DNA of 64,000 bases from Paracoccus lichenicola (GCF_009708075.1 NZ_WMBT01000003.1:310001-374000), one strand, 5' to 3'; positions 37,672 to 47,400 are shown, counted from the stretch's first letter. A program made the numbers and translations. Notes: generated from the letters alone by a model not told the origin.

Positions 37672-38426
37672 CCCCCGCCATCGACCATGTCGCCCTGACC
37701 GTACGCGACCTGCCCGGCATGACGGGCTTTTACCGCGACGCGCTTGGCCTGGCCCCGCTGGGCGGCGACGGCGAAACCGCGCGGCTTGGCGCGGGCGACC
37801 GGACGCTGCTGGAACTGCGCCGCGATCCTGCCGCCCGGCCCCGCGATCCCCGCGGGGCGGGGCTGTTCCATACCGCCTTCCTTTTGCCCGGCCGCGCGGC
37901 GCTGGCCCGCTGGCTGCGCCACGCCGCCGACAGCGGGATCCGCCTGTCGGGGGCCAGCGACCACGGCGTCAGCGAGGCGATCTATCTGGACGACCCCGAA
38001 GGCAACGGCATCGAGATCTATCGCGACCGCCCCGAATCGGACTGGACCCGCGACGGCGACCGCATCGCCATGTTCACCCGCCGCCTGGATCTGGACGACC
38101 TGCTGTCCGCCGCGGACGGTCCCTGGACCGGCGCGCCCGAGGGCAGCACGGTCGGCCATGTCCACCTGCAAGTGGGCGACCTGGACCGGGCGCACGGCTT
38201 CTTCGCGGGCGACCTGGCGCTGATGCGGACCTTCGACGGGCATGGCGGGGCGTGGTATGGCTGGAACGGCTATCATCACCATCTGGCCGGGAATACCTGG
38301 AACAGCCAGGGCGCGGGGATGCGCGAGGCGGGGATGGCGGGATTGGCCGAGATCGTGATCGGGGATCCCGGCCGTGCGGGCCAGGCGATCAGCGATCCAT
38401 GGGGCACGCGGTTCCGGTTTGTGTAG
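37668..38426 (+). CDS. VOC family dioxygenase/glyoxalase (CatE-like)
   Basis: The 252-residue protein has two VOC modules (about 5-120 and 160-252). HVALTVRDLPGMTGFYRDALGL opens the first and GHVHLQVGDLDRAHGFF the second; a metal Glu is in GNGIEIYRDRP. It resembles YfiE/CatE-type extradiol enzymes. The TAG stop lies inside the first unit of a GTAGGGTG palindromic repeat, so the repeat has defined this gene's end. Confidence 0.84.
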   Translation: MTPAIDHVALTVRDLPGMTGFYRDALGLAPLGGDGETARLGAGDRTLLELRRDPAARPRDPRGAGLFHTAFLLPGRAALARWLRHAADSGIRLSGASDHGVSEAIYLDDPEGNGIEIYRDRPESDWTRDGDRIAMFTRRLDLDDLLSAADGPWTGAPEGSTVGHVHLQVGDLDRAHGFFAGDLALMRTFDGHGGAWYGWNGYHHHLAGNTWNSQGAGMREAGMAGLAEIVIGDPGRAGQAISDPWGTRFRFV

Positions 38427-38572
38427 GGTGGGGTTTCACCCCACCATGCGCCGGTAAACGGTGGGGTGAAACCCCACCCTACACCCGAGGACCGTGGCAA
38501 AGAACCCGTAGGGTGCGTGCTTGCACGCACCGATGCCGCCGGAAAAAGGTGCGTGCAAGCACGCACCCTACG
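38421..38572. repeat. Two pairs of GTAGGGTG palindromic (REP-like) repeats
   Basis: Pair 1: GTGTAGGGTGGGGTTTCACC and on to 38445, with its inverse at 38460-38483. Pair 2: CGTAGGGTGCGTGCTTGCAC and on to 38531, with its inverse at 38549-38572. Each unit is itself palindromic (TGGGGT..ACCCCA; GTGCGTGC..GCACGCAC). The gap lies between convergent genes whose TAG stop codons (38424-38426 and 38568-38570, minus) are both part of the repeat motif. Confidence 0.9.
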
Positions 38573-38867
38573 TCGTGAACACGTCCTCCCATTCCGGGTG
38601 CTTCGCATAGCGCCCCGCGACATAGGAACACAGCGGCACGATCCGAAAGCCCTCCTTGCGGGCATCCGCCACCATCGCCTCGACCAGGGCGCCTGCCGCA
38701 CCCGTGCCGCGCAGCGCCTCGGGCGCGCCGGTGTGATCGGCGCTGATGCGGCCCTCGCCGTGGCGGGTGAAGGTCAGTTCGGCCTCGGCCTCGATGCCCG
38801 CGATGCGGGCGACATAGCGGCCGTGACGGGCGTCGGTGTCTTCCCGGGTGATGGTCAGGTCAGGCAT
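38568..38867 (-). CDS. GNAT family N-acetyltransferase (YjdJ-like, short)
   Basis: The 99-residue protein has the short Gtf3/YjdJ-type GNAT fold: EAELTFTRHGEGRISADHTGAPEALRGTGAAGALVEAMVADARK includes the acetyl-CoA loop (RGTGAAG). It ends with PLCSYVAGRYAKHPEWEDVF, a conserved end of this subgroup. The substrate is unknown. It overlaps the preceding fusion gene by eight bases and ends inside the palindromic repeat. Confidence 0.85.
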   Translation of the reverse strand: MPDLTITREDTDARHGRYVARIAGIEAEAELTFTRHGEGRISADHTGAPEALRGTGAAGALVEAMVADARKEGFRIVPLCSYVAGRYAKHPEWEDVFTT

Positions 38868-40383
38868 TCGTCACCTCTTTCATCCATGCCGCGGCGGCGG
38901 TTAGGTCGTCGGCCACGATGTCGTGCCCGGCCTGCACGACGCGGGCATCCAGGGCCGCACCCCGGGCGGCCAGCCACTCGTTCAGGCGCGGCGCGTGGGG
39001 ACCATAGGGATCGCGCGCCCCGGTCAGGGTCAGCACCGACACGCCCGCAAGGTCGGCCTGCGGCAGATCCTCCAGCGCGGCCATCGACCGCATCAGGATC
39101 GCCCGCCGGATCAGCCCGGGATGCAGGCCCATCACGGCGGCGGCGAAGTTCGCGCCGTTGGAATAGCCCATCACCGTGATCCGCGCGGGATCGAGGTCAT
39201 AGGCCGCCAGCGCGCCGGTCCAGAAGGCGGCGAAGGCCTCGGCCTCGGCCCGGATGTCGGCCTGGTCGAAGCTGGTCATCGCCGTGCGGCGGAAAAAGCG
39301 CGGGATGCCTTCCTCGGTCGAACGGCCGCGCACGCCCAGCAGCGTGGCATGGGGCGCGATGCGATGGGCCAGCGGCATCAGGTCGGTCTCGTTCCCGCCC
39401 GATCCGTGCAGCAGCACCATGGCGGATCCGTCGGGATGATCGGGCTGGCGAAGCCGGTGAACGAAGGGCAGCTCTCTCATCCGTGTCCTTTCCTCGCCCG
39501 GCCGGGCGAATTGCGGCAAGCGCAGCCGCAGGTCGCCGTTGTCCGCGACATGCGGGGGAATCATCAGGGTCCGGCCCAGACTATCCGCATCCTCGTCCAC
39601 CGCCATGCCCGGACCGTCGGTCGCAAGCTCGACCAGCGCATCCCCCGGCTCGCGGACGTAAAGCGAGGCGAAATAAAGCCGGTCATGCACCGTCACCGCG
39701 CCCGCGTTGCGCGTTTTCAAGGCATCGTGGTGATCCTGCAAGGCCGTCCGGTCGGGCACCCGCAGGGCGACGTGGTCGATGATGCCGGTGCCGGGAATGC
39801 CCGCGACGAAGCCCGAGGCGTCGCGAATGTCGATGGCGTCGGTGTCCGACAGAAGCCGCGCCAGCCCGCCCTCGGACGGGCCGGGCCGATAGCCGAAGGG
39901 GCGCAGGAAGGCGGCGGTCCGTTCGGGGACGGCGGACCAGATCGTCACCGCGCGGATCCGGGCGGGCGCGGCGGGCCAGCCGGTGTCCGGCGCATCCGTG
40001 CCCACCAGCTTGACGATGATGCCGTCGGGATCCTTCAGGCGCAGCACGGGTTCGCCGAACTCTCGGGTCGGGCCTTCGACCGCCAAGCCCCGCTGCATGG
40101 CGCGGGTCAGCCAGTCGCCGATCCGGGCGCGGGGGATCGCCAGGGCGATTTCCGCCACCTGACCGTGCCCCACGCGGCCCGCCGCGCCGTCCTGCCAGAC
40201 CAGGAAGCTGATCAGCGTGCCGGGGCTGCCCACGGGATCGCCATAGAACAGGTGCAACTGCGCGGCATCCTCGAATCCCGCCGTCTGCTTGACCAGGGAC
40301 AGGCCCAGGAAGCCCATCCAGAAATCGACATTCGCCTGCACGTCGCGGGTGATCGCCGTCACGTGATGGATTCCGCCCGTCAT
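38860..40383 (-). CDS. Fused VOC dioxygenase and alpha/beta hydrolase (MhqO-MhqD-like)
   Basis: The 507-residue protein joins two enzymes. Residues 1-300 are an MhqO-like VOC dioxygenase (GIHHVTAI, H6/H7; HVALRV, H204; ELATDGPG, E252). Residues 305-507 are an alpha/beta hydrolase of the carboxylesterase/MhqD type (LLHGSGGNETDL; nucleophile S408 in GYSNG; D458 in GARDPYGP; H487 in AGHDI). In Bacillus mhqNOD these are separate proteins. The junction (EERTRMRELPFVHR) is continuous, with no stop and no frame change. The start at 40383 has an AGAGGTG site. Coupling of ring cleavage with hydrolysis is inferred. It overlaps the GNAT gene. Confidence 0.87.
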   Translation of the reverse strand: MTGGIHHVTAITRDVQANVDFWMGFLGLSLVKQTAGFEDAAQLHLFYGDPVGSPGTLISFLVWQDGAAGRVGHGQVAEIALAIPRARIGDWLTRAMQRGLAVEGPTREFGEPVLRLKDPDGIIVKLVGTDAPDTGWPAAPARIRAVTIWSAVPERTAAFLRPFGYRPGPSEGGLARLLSDTDAIDIRDASGFVAGIPGTGIIDHVALRVPDRTALQDHHDALKTRNAGAVTVHDRLYFASLYVREPGDALVELATDGPGMAVDEDADSLGRTLMIPPHVADNGDLRLRLPQFARPGEERTRMRELPFVHRLRQPDHPDGSAMVLLHGSGGNETDLMPLAHRIAPHATLLGVRGRSTEEGIPRFFRRTAMTSFDQADIRAEAEAFAAFWTGALAAYDLDPARITVMGYSNGANFAAAVMGLHPGLIRRAILMRSMAALEDLPQADLAGVSVLTLTGARDPYGPHAPRLNEWLAARGAALDARVVQAGHDIVADDLTAAAAWMKEVTNA

Positions 40384-40548
40384 CGCGCACCTCTGGCCCA
40401 GGAACATCCGCGCCGAAGATGCGGTTCCGCCGTGCAGGACACCATCCGCCCCGGCGGAAACCCGGCGTTCGGCCCGGACGAACGCTTCGACGCTTGGCGG
40501 TTCGTGCCCGTCGGACCTATCTTGGGGGCAGTCCAAGGAGGACCCGTC

Positions 40549-41484
40549 ATGAGCTGGAACCCCGCCCTGACCCCCGGCTGCCCCGACGCCATCGGCCCCG
40601 ACGCCATCGAGACGCTGATCATCCCCCGCGCCCGCGACATCGGCGGGTTCGAGGTCCGCCGCGCCCTGCCCGCGCCGAAACGCCAGATGGTCGGACCCTT
40701 CATCTTCTTCGACCAGGTGGGACCGGCGGAATTCCTGACCGGCCGGGGCATCGACGTGCGCCCCCACCCTCATATCGGGCTTGGCACCGTCACGTACCTG
40801 TATCGCGGCGACTTCCATCACCGCGACAGCATCGGCAGCGACCAGGTGATCACGCCGGGCGCGCTGAACTGGATGGTGGCGGGCCGGGGCGTCACCCATT
40901 CCGAACGCACGGCGGGGCGGGACGGGCCGCACGGGTTGTTCGGCATCCAGACCTGGATCGCCCTGCCGGAACGCCACGAGGACATGGAACCCGTCTTCGA
41001 ACATCACGGGCGCGACGCCCTGCCGGTGATCCGCGATGCGGGCATCCAGGCGCGGCTGATCCTGGGCCGCGCCTATGGCGAGACCGCGCCCGCGACGATG
41101 TATTCCGACACCTTCTACCTGGACGTGGCGCTGGACCCCCGCGCCCGCTTTCCCCTGCCCGACGACCACGAGGATCGCGGCCTTTACGTCACCGAAGGCT
41201 CGGTCCGCATCGCCGGGCAGGAGTTCGAGGCCGGGCGGATGATGGTCTTTCGTCCCGGGGACGCGATCACCGTGCAGGCGGGCGACCGGGGCGCCCGGCT
41301 GATGGCGCTTGGCGGGGAAACGCTGGACGGGCCGCGCCATATCTGGTGGAATTTCGTGGCCTCCTCGCGCGAGCGGATCGAGGAGGCAAAGCGCCAATGG
41401 CGCGCGGAACGCTGGGGCCAGGGCCTGTTCGACCTGCCGCCCACCGACCGGGCCGAGCATATCCCCTTGCCGGAAAGGAGCTGA
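40549..41484 (+). CDS. Pirin family protein
   Basis: The 311-residue bicupin has the pirin N-terminal motif with metal ligands (VRPHPHIGLGTVTYLYRG, HH pair and a later His in VTHSER) and the pirin C-terminal domain (LYVTEGSVRIAG). Bacterial pirins can have quercetinase-like dioxygenase activity or respond to redox stress. The AAGGAGG site sets the start. It is divergent from the fusion gene and fits the surrounding aromatic-detoxification genes. Confidence 0.88.
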   Translation: MSWNPALTPGCPDAIGPDAIETLIIPRARDIGGFEVRRALPAPKRQMVGPFIFFDQVGPAEFLTGRGIDVRPHPHIGLGTVTYLYRGDFHHRDSIGSDQVITPGALNWMVAGRGVTHSERTAGRDGPHGLFGIQTWIALPERHEDMEPVFEHHGRDALPVIRDAGIQARLILGRAYGETAPATMYSDTFYLDVALDPRARFPLPDDHEDRGLYVTEGSVRIAGQEFEAGRMMVFRPGDAITVQAGDRGARLMALGGETLDGPRHIWWNFVASSRERIEEAKRQWRAERWGQGLFDLPPTDRAEHIPLPERS

Positions 41485-41487
41485 CGC

Positions 41488-42033
41488 ATGACGATCAGGA
41501 CTGCCCAGGACGTGCTGGATTTCTGGTTTTCCCCCGACATGGAACCCCACTGGTTCGCCAAGTCGGACGCCATCGACGCCCGCATCCGCGAGGGCTTCGC
41601 CGAGACCTATCAGGCCGCGCATCGCCGCCAACTGGACGGTTGGGCCGCAACGCCCGATGGCGCGCTGGCCCTGGCGATCGTGCTGGACCAGGTCCCGCGC
41701 AACATCTTTCGCGGCACGCCCCGCGCCTTCGAATCGGACGACCTTGCGCTGGACCATGCCCGCGCCGCCGTGGACGCGGGCTTCGACAGCCAGGTCGATC
41801 CGAAGCGGCGGGTGTTTTTCTACCTGCCCTTCGAACACAGCGAGGATCTGCCCGACCAGACCCGCTCGGTCGAGCTGTTCGAGACCCTGGGCGATCCGGG
41901 CTATCTGGACTATGCCGTCCGGCACCGCGACATCATCGAGAAATTCGGCCGCTTTCCGCATCGCAACGCGATCCTGGACCGCCCGAACACCCCGGACGAG
42001 GACGAGTTCCTGAAGACGCACAAGGGGTTTTGA
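41488..42033 (+). CDS. DUF924 family protein
   Basis: The 181-residue protein has the DUF924 pattern: VLDFWFSPDMEPHWFAKSDAIDARIREGF, then LALAIVLDQVPRNIFRGTPRAFESD, and FFYLPFEHSEDLPDQ. The fold is helical, TPR-like; the function is unknown. It starts three bases after the pirin stop and is certainly cotranscribed. Confidence 0.9.
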   Translation: MTIRTAQDVLDFWFSPDMEPHWFAKSDAIDARIREGFAETYQAAHRRQLDGWAATPDGALALAIVLDQVPRNIFRGTPRAFESDDLALDHARAAVDAGFDSQVDPKRRVFFYLPFEHSEDLPDQTRSVELFETLGDPGYLDYAVRHRDIIEKFGRFPHRNAILDRPNTPDEDEFLKTHKGF

Positions 42034-42072
42034 CGGGCAACTGAGTTTGCTGCAGGCAAAGACCACGATCCA

Positions 42073-42285
42073 GGGCGGGACAAGGAAATGCACTGCATTT
42101 CCCCCGCCCTTCGTGTGACGGCGCAATCAGAGATGGTGCAGCCCCGCGACCACATAAGGCCAGCGCCCGACCCGAGGGGGGCGTGAAGCGCCCGCCTGGG
42201 GGCGGGCGGGCGCTGGCCGGGCCTTTGAGGCCCGGCGGTTCCGGTGGATATGTTCCGCTGTGGCGAAGGCGATGGCCTTCGCCAG
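42073..42285 (-). repeat. Multi-hairpin convergent-gene repeat, copy 2
   Basis: This inverted copy lies between the convergent DUF924 gene and the monooxygenase gene at 42295. Read on the minus strand it has GGCGAAGG..CCTTCGCC (42262-42283), GCCGGGC..GCCCGGC, the GC-rich GCGCCCGCC region and GGAAATGC..GCATTTCC enclosed by GGGCGGG-like arms. Hairpin arms are conserved while loops and some spacers differ from the copies at 24985 and 52928. Confidence 0.85.
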
Positions 42286-42294
42286 ACTTCCGTC

Positions 42295-42615
42295 CTATCC
42301 CGCCCGGCCGATCGTCTGGATCGCGGTGAACCCCTCGAACCGGGGACCGCCCTCGTACAGCTTCTTCGTCTCGCCCGCGCGGGCATGGGCGTCGCGGAAC
42401 TGCTGGCTGCGGGTCCAGCCGCGGAAATGATCCTCGGATTTCCACACCGTGTGCGAGGCGTAAAGGCGCCGCCCGTCCTCCTCGGGACCCTTCAGCATGT
42501 GGAATTCGACAAAGCCCGGCAGCTCGTCCAGCTTGCTGTCGCGCGACAGCCACAGGGCCTCGAAGGCCTCGGCGTTCTCGACGGGCACGGTGAAGCGGTT
42601 CATGGCGATGAACAT
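42295..42615 (-). CDS. Antibiotic biosynthesis monooxygenase-domain protein (HmoA-like)
   Basis: The 106-residue protein is a dimeric ferredoxin-like ABM domain (MFIAMNRFTVPVENAEAFEALW, then GFVEFHMLKGPEEDGRRLYASHTVWKSEDHFRGW). This pattern matches the heme-degrading HmoA/IsdG-like subgroup; heme degradation is possible but unproven. The start at 42615 follows AAAGGA. A start at 42648 would add 11 unlikely residues. Confidence 0.82.
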   Translation of the reverse strand: MFIAMNRFTVPVENAEAFEALWLSRDSKLDELPGFVEFHMLKGPEEDGRRLYASHTVWKSEDHFRGWTRSQQFRDAHARAGETKKLYEGGPRFEGFTAIQTIGRAG

Positions 42616-42768
42616 GGGCGTCCTTTCTGATGACCTTGCAGGCATCATCCCGCCGCTTGGCCGCGGGCGACAGCCCTGTCACGCGCTTGTGAGCCGCCGG
42701 GACCGCTGCGGCTTTGGGCGCATGGCGGATCCGCGCTAGCCTTTCCCTGTCACGCCAAGGGGGACATC

Positions 42769-43584
42769 ATGCGCCTTGCGATCCTTGCCGCCCTGTGTCT
42801 CGCCGCGCCCCTGGCCGTCCAGGCGCAAGAGCGGCGGCCCAGCCATTGCATCGCCATCGCCGGCGGGCCGGAGCGGGTCCGGCAGGCCGCCTGGTCGGAC
42901 CCGGTGCCGGAACGGTCGGTCCGGCTGTCCTATCTGGGCCATTCGATGTTCCTGATCCAGACCGAAGGGGGCCTGGACATCGTCACCGATTATAACGGCG
43001 CCCTGCCCGCCGGCGCGCCCGCCCCGGACGTGGTGACGATGAACCACGCCCATTCCTCGCACTGGACCGACGCGGTCGAGGGCGTTCCCCATGTGCTGCG
43101 CGGCTGGTCCGACCGGTTCGGCATCGCCGCCGATCATTACCTGACGCTGGGCGACGTGCTGATCCGCAACGTGCCGACCGACATCCGGTCCTGGGGCACG
43201 GTCGAGGAAAACGGCAATTCCATCTTCGTCTTCGAGGCCGGGGGCCTGTGCATCGGCCACCTGGGCCATCTGCACCACGAGCCGACCGATCAGCAATACG
43301 CGACCCTGGGCCGGGTGGACGTGCTGCTGGTGCCGGTGGATGGCAGCTACACGATGGAGCAGGCGGCGATGATGCGGGTGGTCAGCCGGCTGAACAGTTC
43401 CGTGGTGATCCCCATGCACTGGTTCGGCCCGGCGCGGCTGGAGGCCTTCCTGACCGGCATGTCCGGGCAGTTCGACATCCGGCGGCCGGGGGGCAGCGAA
43501 TACCTGGCGTCCTTGCGCGGGCTGCCCGACCGGCCCACGGTGGTGGTGCTGGAACCCGTGTCCTACGGGCGAAGCCTGCCTTGA
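42769..43584 (+). CDS. Secreted metallo-beta-lactamase-fold hydrolase (UlaG-like)
   Basis: The 271-residue product has a signal peptide (1-20, ...AVQAQ) and the metallo-beta-lactamase fold with LGHSMFLIQTEGGLDIVTDYNG, MNHAHSSHW (metal His region, HAHSSH where HxHxDH is usual), GHLGHLHHEPTD and PMHWFGP. The motif HAHSSH lacks the usual Asp, so catalysis may differ. Annotated relatives are called L-ascorbate metabolism protein UlaG, but export to the periplasm argues against that role here. Confidence 0.82.
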   Translation: MRLAILAALCLAAPLAVQAQERRPSHCIAIAGGPERVRQAAWSDPVPERSVRLSYLGHSMFLIQTEGGLDIVTDYNGALPAGAPAPDVVTMNHAHSSHWTDAVEGVPHVLRGWSDRFGIAADHYLTLGDVLIRNVPTDIRSWGTVEENGNSIFVFEAGGLCIGHLGHLHHEPTDQQYATLGRVDVLLVPVDGSYTMEQAAMMRVVSRLNSSVVIPMHWFGPARLEAFLTGMSGQFDIRRPGGSEYLASLRGLPDRPTVVVLEPVSYGRSLP

Positions 43585-43638
43585 CGGGAACGGGCGGGCC
43601 GAACAGTCTGCGCGCCTGATCCCAGCGAAAGCCCCGTC

Positions 43639-44328
43639 ATGCCCGATTTCGTCATCCCGCCCGCCACCGTCTCCTCGTTGCCCGTGGCAGGCGGCAGCCG
43701 CCGCTTTCCGGTGCGCCGGATCTATTGCGTGGGCCGCAACTTTGCCGACCACGCGCGAGAGATGGGCCACGACCCGGACCGGGAACCGCCGTTCTTCTTT
43801 TCCAAGCCCACCGATGCGCTGCTGACGGACGGCGCCGACCTGCCCTATCCACCGCAGACCCGGGATCTGCATTTCGAGGCCGAACTGGTCGTGGCGCTTG
43901 GCGCGGGCGGGGCGGACATCGCGCCCGGCGATGCGCAAGGGCTGATCTGGGGCTATGCGGTGGGCAACGACTTCACCCGGCGCGACTTGCAGGCGGCGGC
44001 CAAGAAGGCCGGGCGGCCCTGGGACCTGGCCAAGGGGTTCGACCTGTCGGCGGCCTGCGGGACGCTGCATCCGGTCGGGGAAACCGGCCCGATCAACGGC
44101 GGGCGGATCGCGTTGAGCGTCGATGGCGCGCTGCGGCAGGAATCGGACCTGTCGCGGATGATCTGGCCGGTGGCCGACGTGATCGCGCATCTGTCGCGAT
44201 CGGTGCGGCTGGCGGCGGGCGACCTGATCTTCACCGGCACTCCGGCGGGGGTGGGGGCGGTCACGCGGGGGCAGGTCGTCACGGTCGAGATCGACGGGCT
44301 GACGCCGCTGGTGACGCGGATCGTTTGA
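43639..44328 (+). CDS. Fumarylacetoacetate hydrolase family protein
   Basis: The 229-residue protein has the FAH fold: RRIYCVGRNFADHAREMG, FFFSKPTDALL, DLHFEAELVVALG (metal Glu pair), GYAVGNDFTRRDLQ and FTGTPAGVGAV. This matches the short single-domain group that includes acylpyruvases and oxaloacetate decarboxylases (FAHD1-like). The exact substrate cannot be read from sequence. Confidence 0.9.
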   Translation: MPDFVIPPATVSSLPVAGGSRRFPVRRIYCVGRNFADHAREMGHDPDREPPFFFSKPTDALLTDGADLPYPPQTRDLHFEAELVVALGAGGADIAPGDAQGLIWGYAVGNDFTRRDLQAAAKKAGRPWDLAKGFDLSAACGTLHPVGETGPINGGRIALSVDGALRQESDLSRMIWPVADVIAHLSRSVRLAAGDLIFTGTPAGVGAVTRGQVVTVEIDGLTPLVTRIV

Positions 44329-44334
44329 AGGGGC

Positions 44335-44414
44335 GGTGCGTGCAAGCACGCACCCTACGCATGGGCAATCCCGACCGGCAGGGCCACCCCGTAGGGTGCG
44401 TGCTTGCACGCACC
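44335..44414. repeat. Pair of GTAGGGTGCGTGC palindromic (REP-like) repeats
   Basis: Inverted units at 44335-44359 and 44390-44414, each of the form CGTAGGGTGCGTGCTTGCAC or its inverse, are separated by 30 bases. They match pair 2 at 38507-38572 base for base and lie between the convergent FAH and RND genes. Confidence 0.9.
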
Positions 44415-44458
44415 TTGGTTCAACACCACCCATGCAGGCGCCGCGCGCCATTCCCTTC

Positions 44459-47400
44459 TCAGGCGGGTTTCGCCTTTCTTCTTCTCACAAGCTCGACCGC
44501 CTTCAGCACGGCCACATAGAAGACCGGCACCAGGAAGATCCCGATCACGGCGGACGAGGCCATGCCGCCCAGAACCCCGATCCCGATCGAGTTCTGCGCC
44601 CCCGCCCCCGCCCCCGATGCGATGGCCAGCGGCAGCACGCCCAGCATGAAGGCGAAGGTGGTCATCAGGATCGGGCGCAGGCGCATCTTCGACGACTCGA
44701 TGGCCGCATCCAGCAGCGGACGCCCCTGCGCCACCAGGGATTGGGCGAATTCCACGATCAGGATGGCGTTTCGCGCGGCAAGGCCGATGGTCGTCAGCAG
44801 GCCCACCTTGAAGTAAACGTCGTTCGACTGGCCGAAGACCAGCGCCGCGGCCAGTGCCCCCAGGATGCCGATGGGCACGGTCAGCATCACCGCCAGGGGC
44901 ACCGTCCAGCTTTCGTAAAGCGCGGCCAGCGCCAGGAAGACCACCAGGGCGGACAGCGCGAACAGCACCGGTGCCTGGTTCCCGGACAGCCGTTCCTGAT
45001 AGGACAGGCCCGTCCAGGCGGTGCCGTAACCGCCCGGCATGTCGGCCACCATCTCCTCCATGGCAGACATGGCCGCGCCGGACGACAGGCCCTGCGCCGC
45101 AGCCCCCGACAGTTCCAGCGCGCGGGTGCCGCCGTAACGGGCCAGGGCCTGCGGTTCCTGGTCCCAGACCTGGGTGGAAAAGGCGCCGAAATTGACCATG
45201 TCGCCGTCGGCGTTGCGGGCGAACCAGCGGTCGATGTCCTCGGGTTGGGACCGGGCATAGGCCTCGCCCTGGACGATCACCGGGCGCAGTTCGGTGCCCA
45301 GGGCAAAGTCGTTCACGTCGCGCCCCGAGAAGATCACGGACAGCATCGCGTTCACCTCGGAAACCGACAGGCCGAAGGCCGCGGCCTTCTGCTGGTCGAT
45401 GTCCAGGCGCAACGATGTCTGGAACGGCGCCTCGTTGCCCCGCAGGTTGGTGACGCGGCCATCGGCCTGGGCGGTCGCGACCAGATCGTCGGCGGCGGCC
45501 GACAGCGCCTCTTGCCCCTGCCCGGACTGGTCCAGCAGGTACATCGAGAAGCCCGAGGACGCGCCCATGCCGGGGATCGAGGGCGGTTGCAGGAAGAAGG
45601 CCTGCCCCGCGCGGTTGTTCATGAAGAAATGGCCGTTGGCGCGCGACACCAGGGACGCCACGTCCAGGCCGGGCCGTTCCTCGTAGTCGCGCAGTTTCGC
45701 GAACAGCATGGCGTTGTTCTGGCCCGATCCGCCGAAGCTGAAGCCCAGCACCGAGAAGGTGGATTCCACCGTGTCGGCCTCCGGGCCGCGCAGGTATTGC
45801 TCGACCTTTTCGACCAGCGCCTGTGTCTGGGCGGTGGTCGATCCGTCGGGCGTCTCGATCATCACCATCATCACGCCCTGATCCTCGTCCGGCAGGAAGG
45901 ATCCGGGCAGCTTGCCGTAAAGCGCGGCAACGCCCAGGCTGATGGCGGCCAGCACGATCAACATGCGGAACGGGCGGCGCACCAGCCGGGCCACGACATT
46001 GCCATAGCCGTTGGTCGCCCGGTCCAGGTTGCGGTTGAACCAGCGGGCGGGGGCGATGCCGCCGCCATGCTTGCGCGGTTTCAGCAGGCTGGCGCACATG
46101 GCGGGGGTCAGCGTCACCGCCACGCCCAGCGACAGCACCATGGCGGTGATGATCGTCAAGGAAAACTGGCGATAGATCACCCCGGTGGCGCCCGTCATGA
46201 AGGCCATGGGCAAAAACACCGCCGACAGCACCATGACGATGCCGACCAGGGCCGAGGTGATCTCGTCCATGCTTTTCTCGGTCGCCTCGACGGGACCGAG
46301 ACCCTCCTCCTCCATCACGCGCTCGACGTTTTCCACCACGACGATGGCGTCATCGACCAGCAACCCGATGGCCAGGACCAGGGCGAACATGGTCAGGGTG
46401 TTGATGGAAAAGCCCGCCACGGCCAGCACGCCGAAGGTGCCCAGCAGCACCACCGGGATGGCGATCACCGGGATGATCGTCGCGCGCCAGCTTTGCAGGA
46501 AGGCCAGGATCACCAGGAAGACCAGCACCACGGCCTCGGCCAGGGTGTGATACACCTGGTTGATCGATTCCTCGACAAAGGGCGAGGTGTCGTAGGGATA
46601 GACGACCTCGACCCCCGCCGGCAGCGAGGGCGCGATGCCGTCGATGACCCCGCGCACGGCCTCGGCGGTGCTGACCGCATTGGCCCCCGTGGCCAGGTTG
46701 ACGCCAAAGCCCGCCGCCGGGTTGCCGTTGTACCGCGCGGTCCCGCCATAGGCTTCCTGCCCGATCTCGATCCGGGCGACATCGCCCAGGAAGACGGTCG
46801 AGCCGTCGGGATCCACGCGCAGCAGGATGCGTTCAAATTCGGGAACGGACGAGAACTGCGACTGCGCCGACAGGGTCAGGGTCAGCCGCTGGCCTTCGGC
46901 ACTGGGTTCGGCCCCCAGGTCGCCCACGGTGACGTTGGTGTTCTGTTCGGACACGGCGGTGGTCACGTCGGCGGGCGTGACCTGGTATTGCGCCATCTTC
47001 ATCGGGTCCAGCCAGATGCGCATGGCATAGCCCGACCCGAAGGTGTTGATGGATCCGACGCCCGCCGTGCGCTTGACCGGATCCTCAATCATCTGGGACA
47101 CCAGATCGCCCAGTTCGACCGAGGAATAGCTGCCGTCGCTGCTGGTCAGCGCCCCCACCAGCAGGATCGACGAGGTGGACCGCGACACCTCCACGCCCTG
47201 CTGTTGCACGAGGTCGGGCAGTTGCGACGTGACCAGCTGCAGCTTGTTCTGGACCTGCACCTGCGCGATGTCGGGATCGACCGTGTCGTCGAAGGTCAGC
47301 GACACGGACGCCGAACCGGGCGTCGAGTTCGAGGTCATGTAGATCAGCCCGTCAAGGCCGGTCATCGCGTCCTCGATCACGGTGGTGACGGAATTTTCCA

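Noticed and set aside
38421-38572. Palindromic repeats as a CRISPR array
   Set aside because: Units are inverted pairs with 14-30 base gaps, only two to four units, and no cas genes are nearby.
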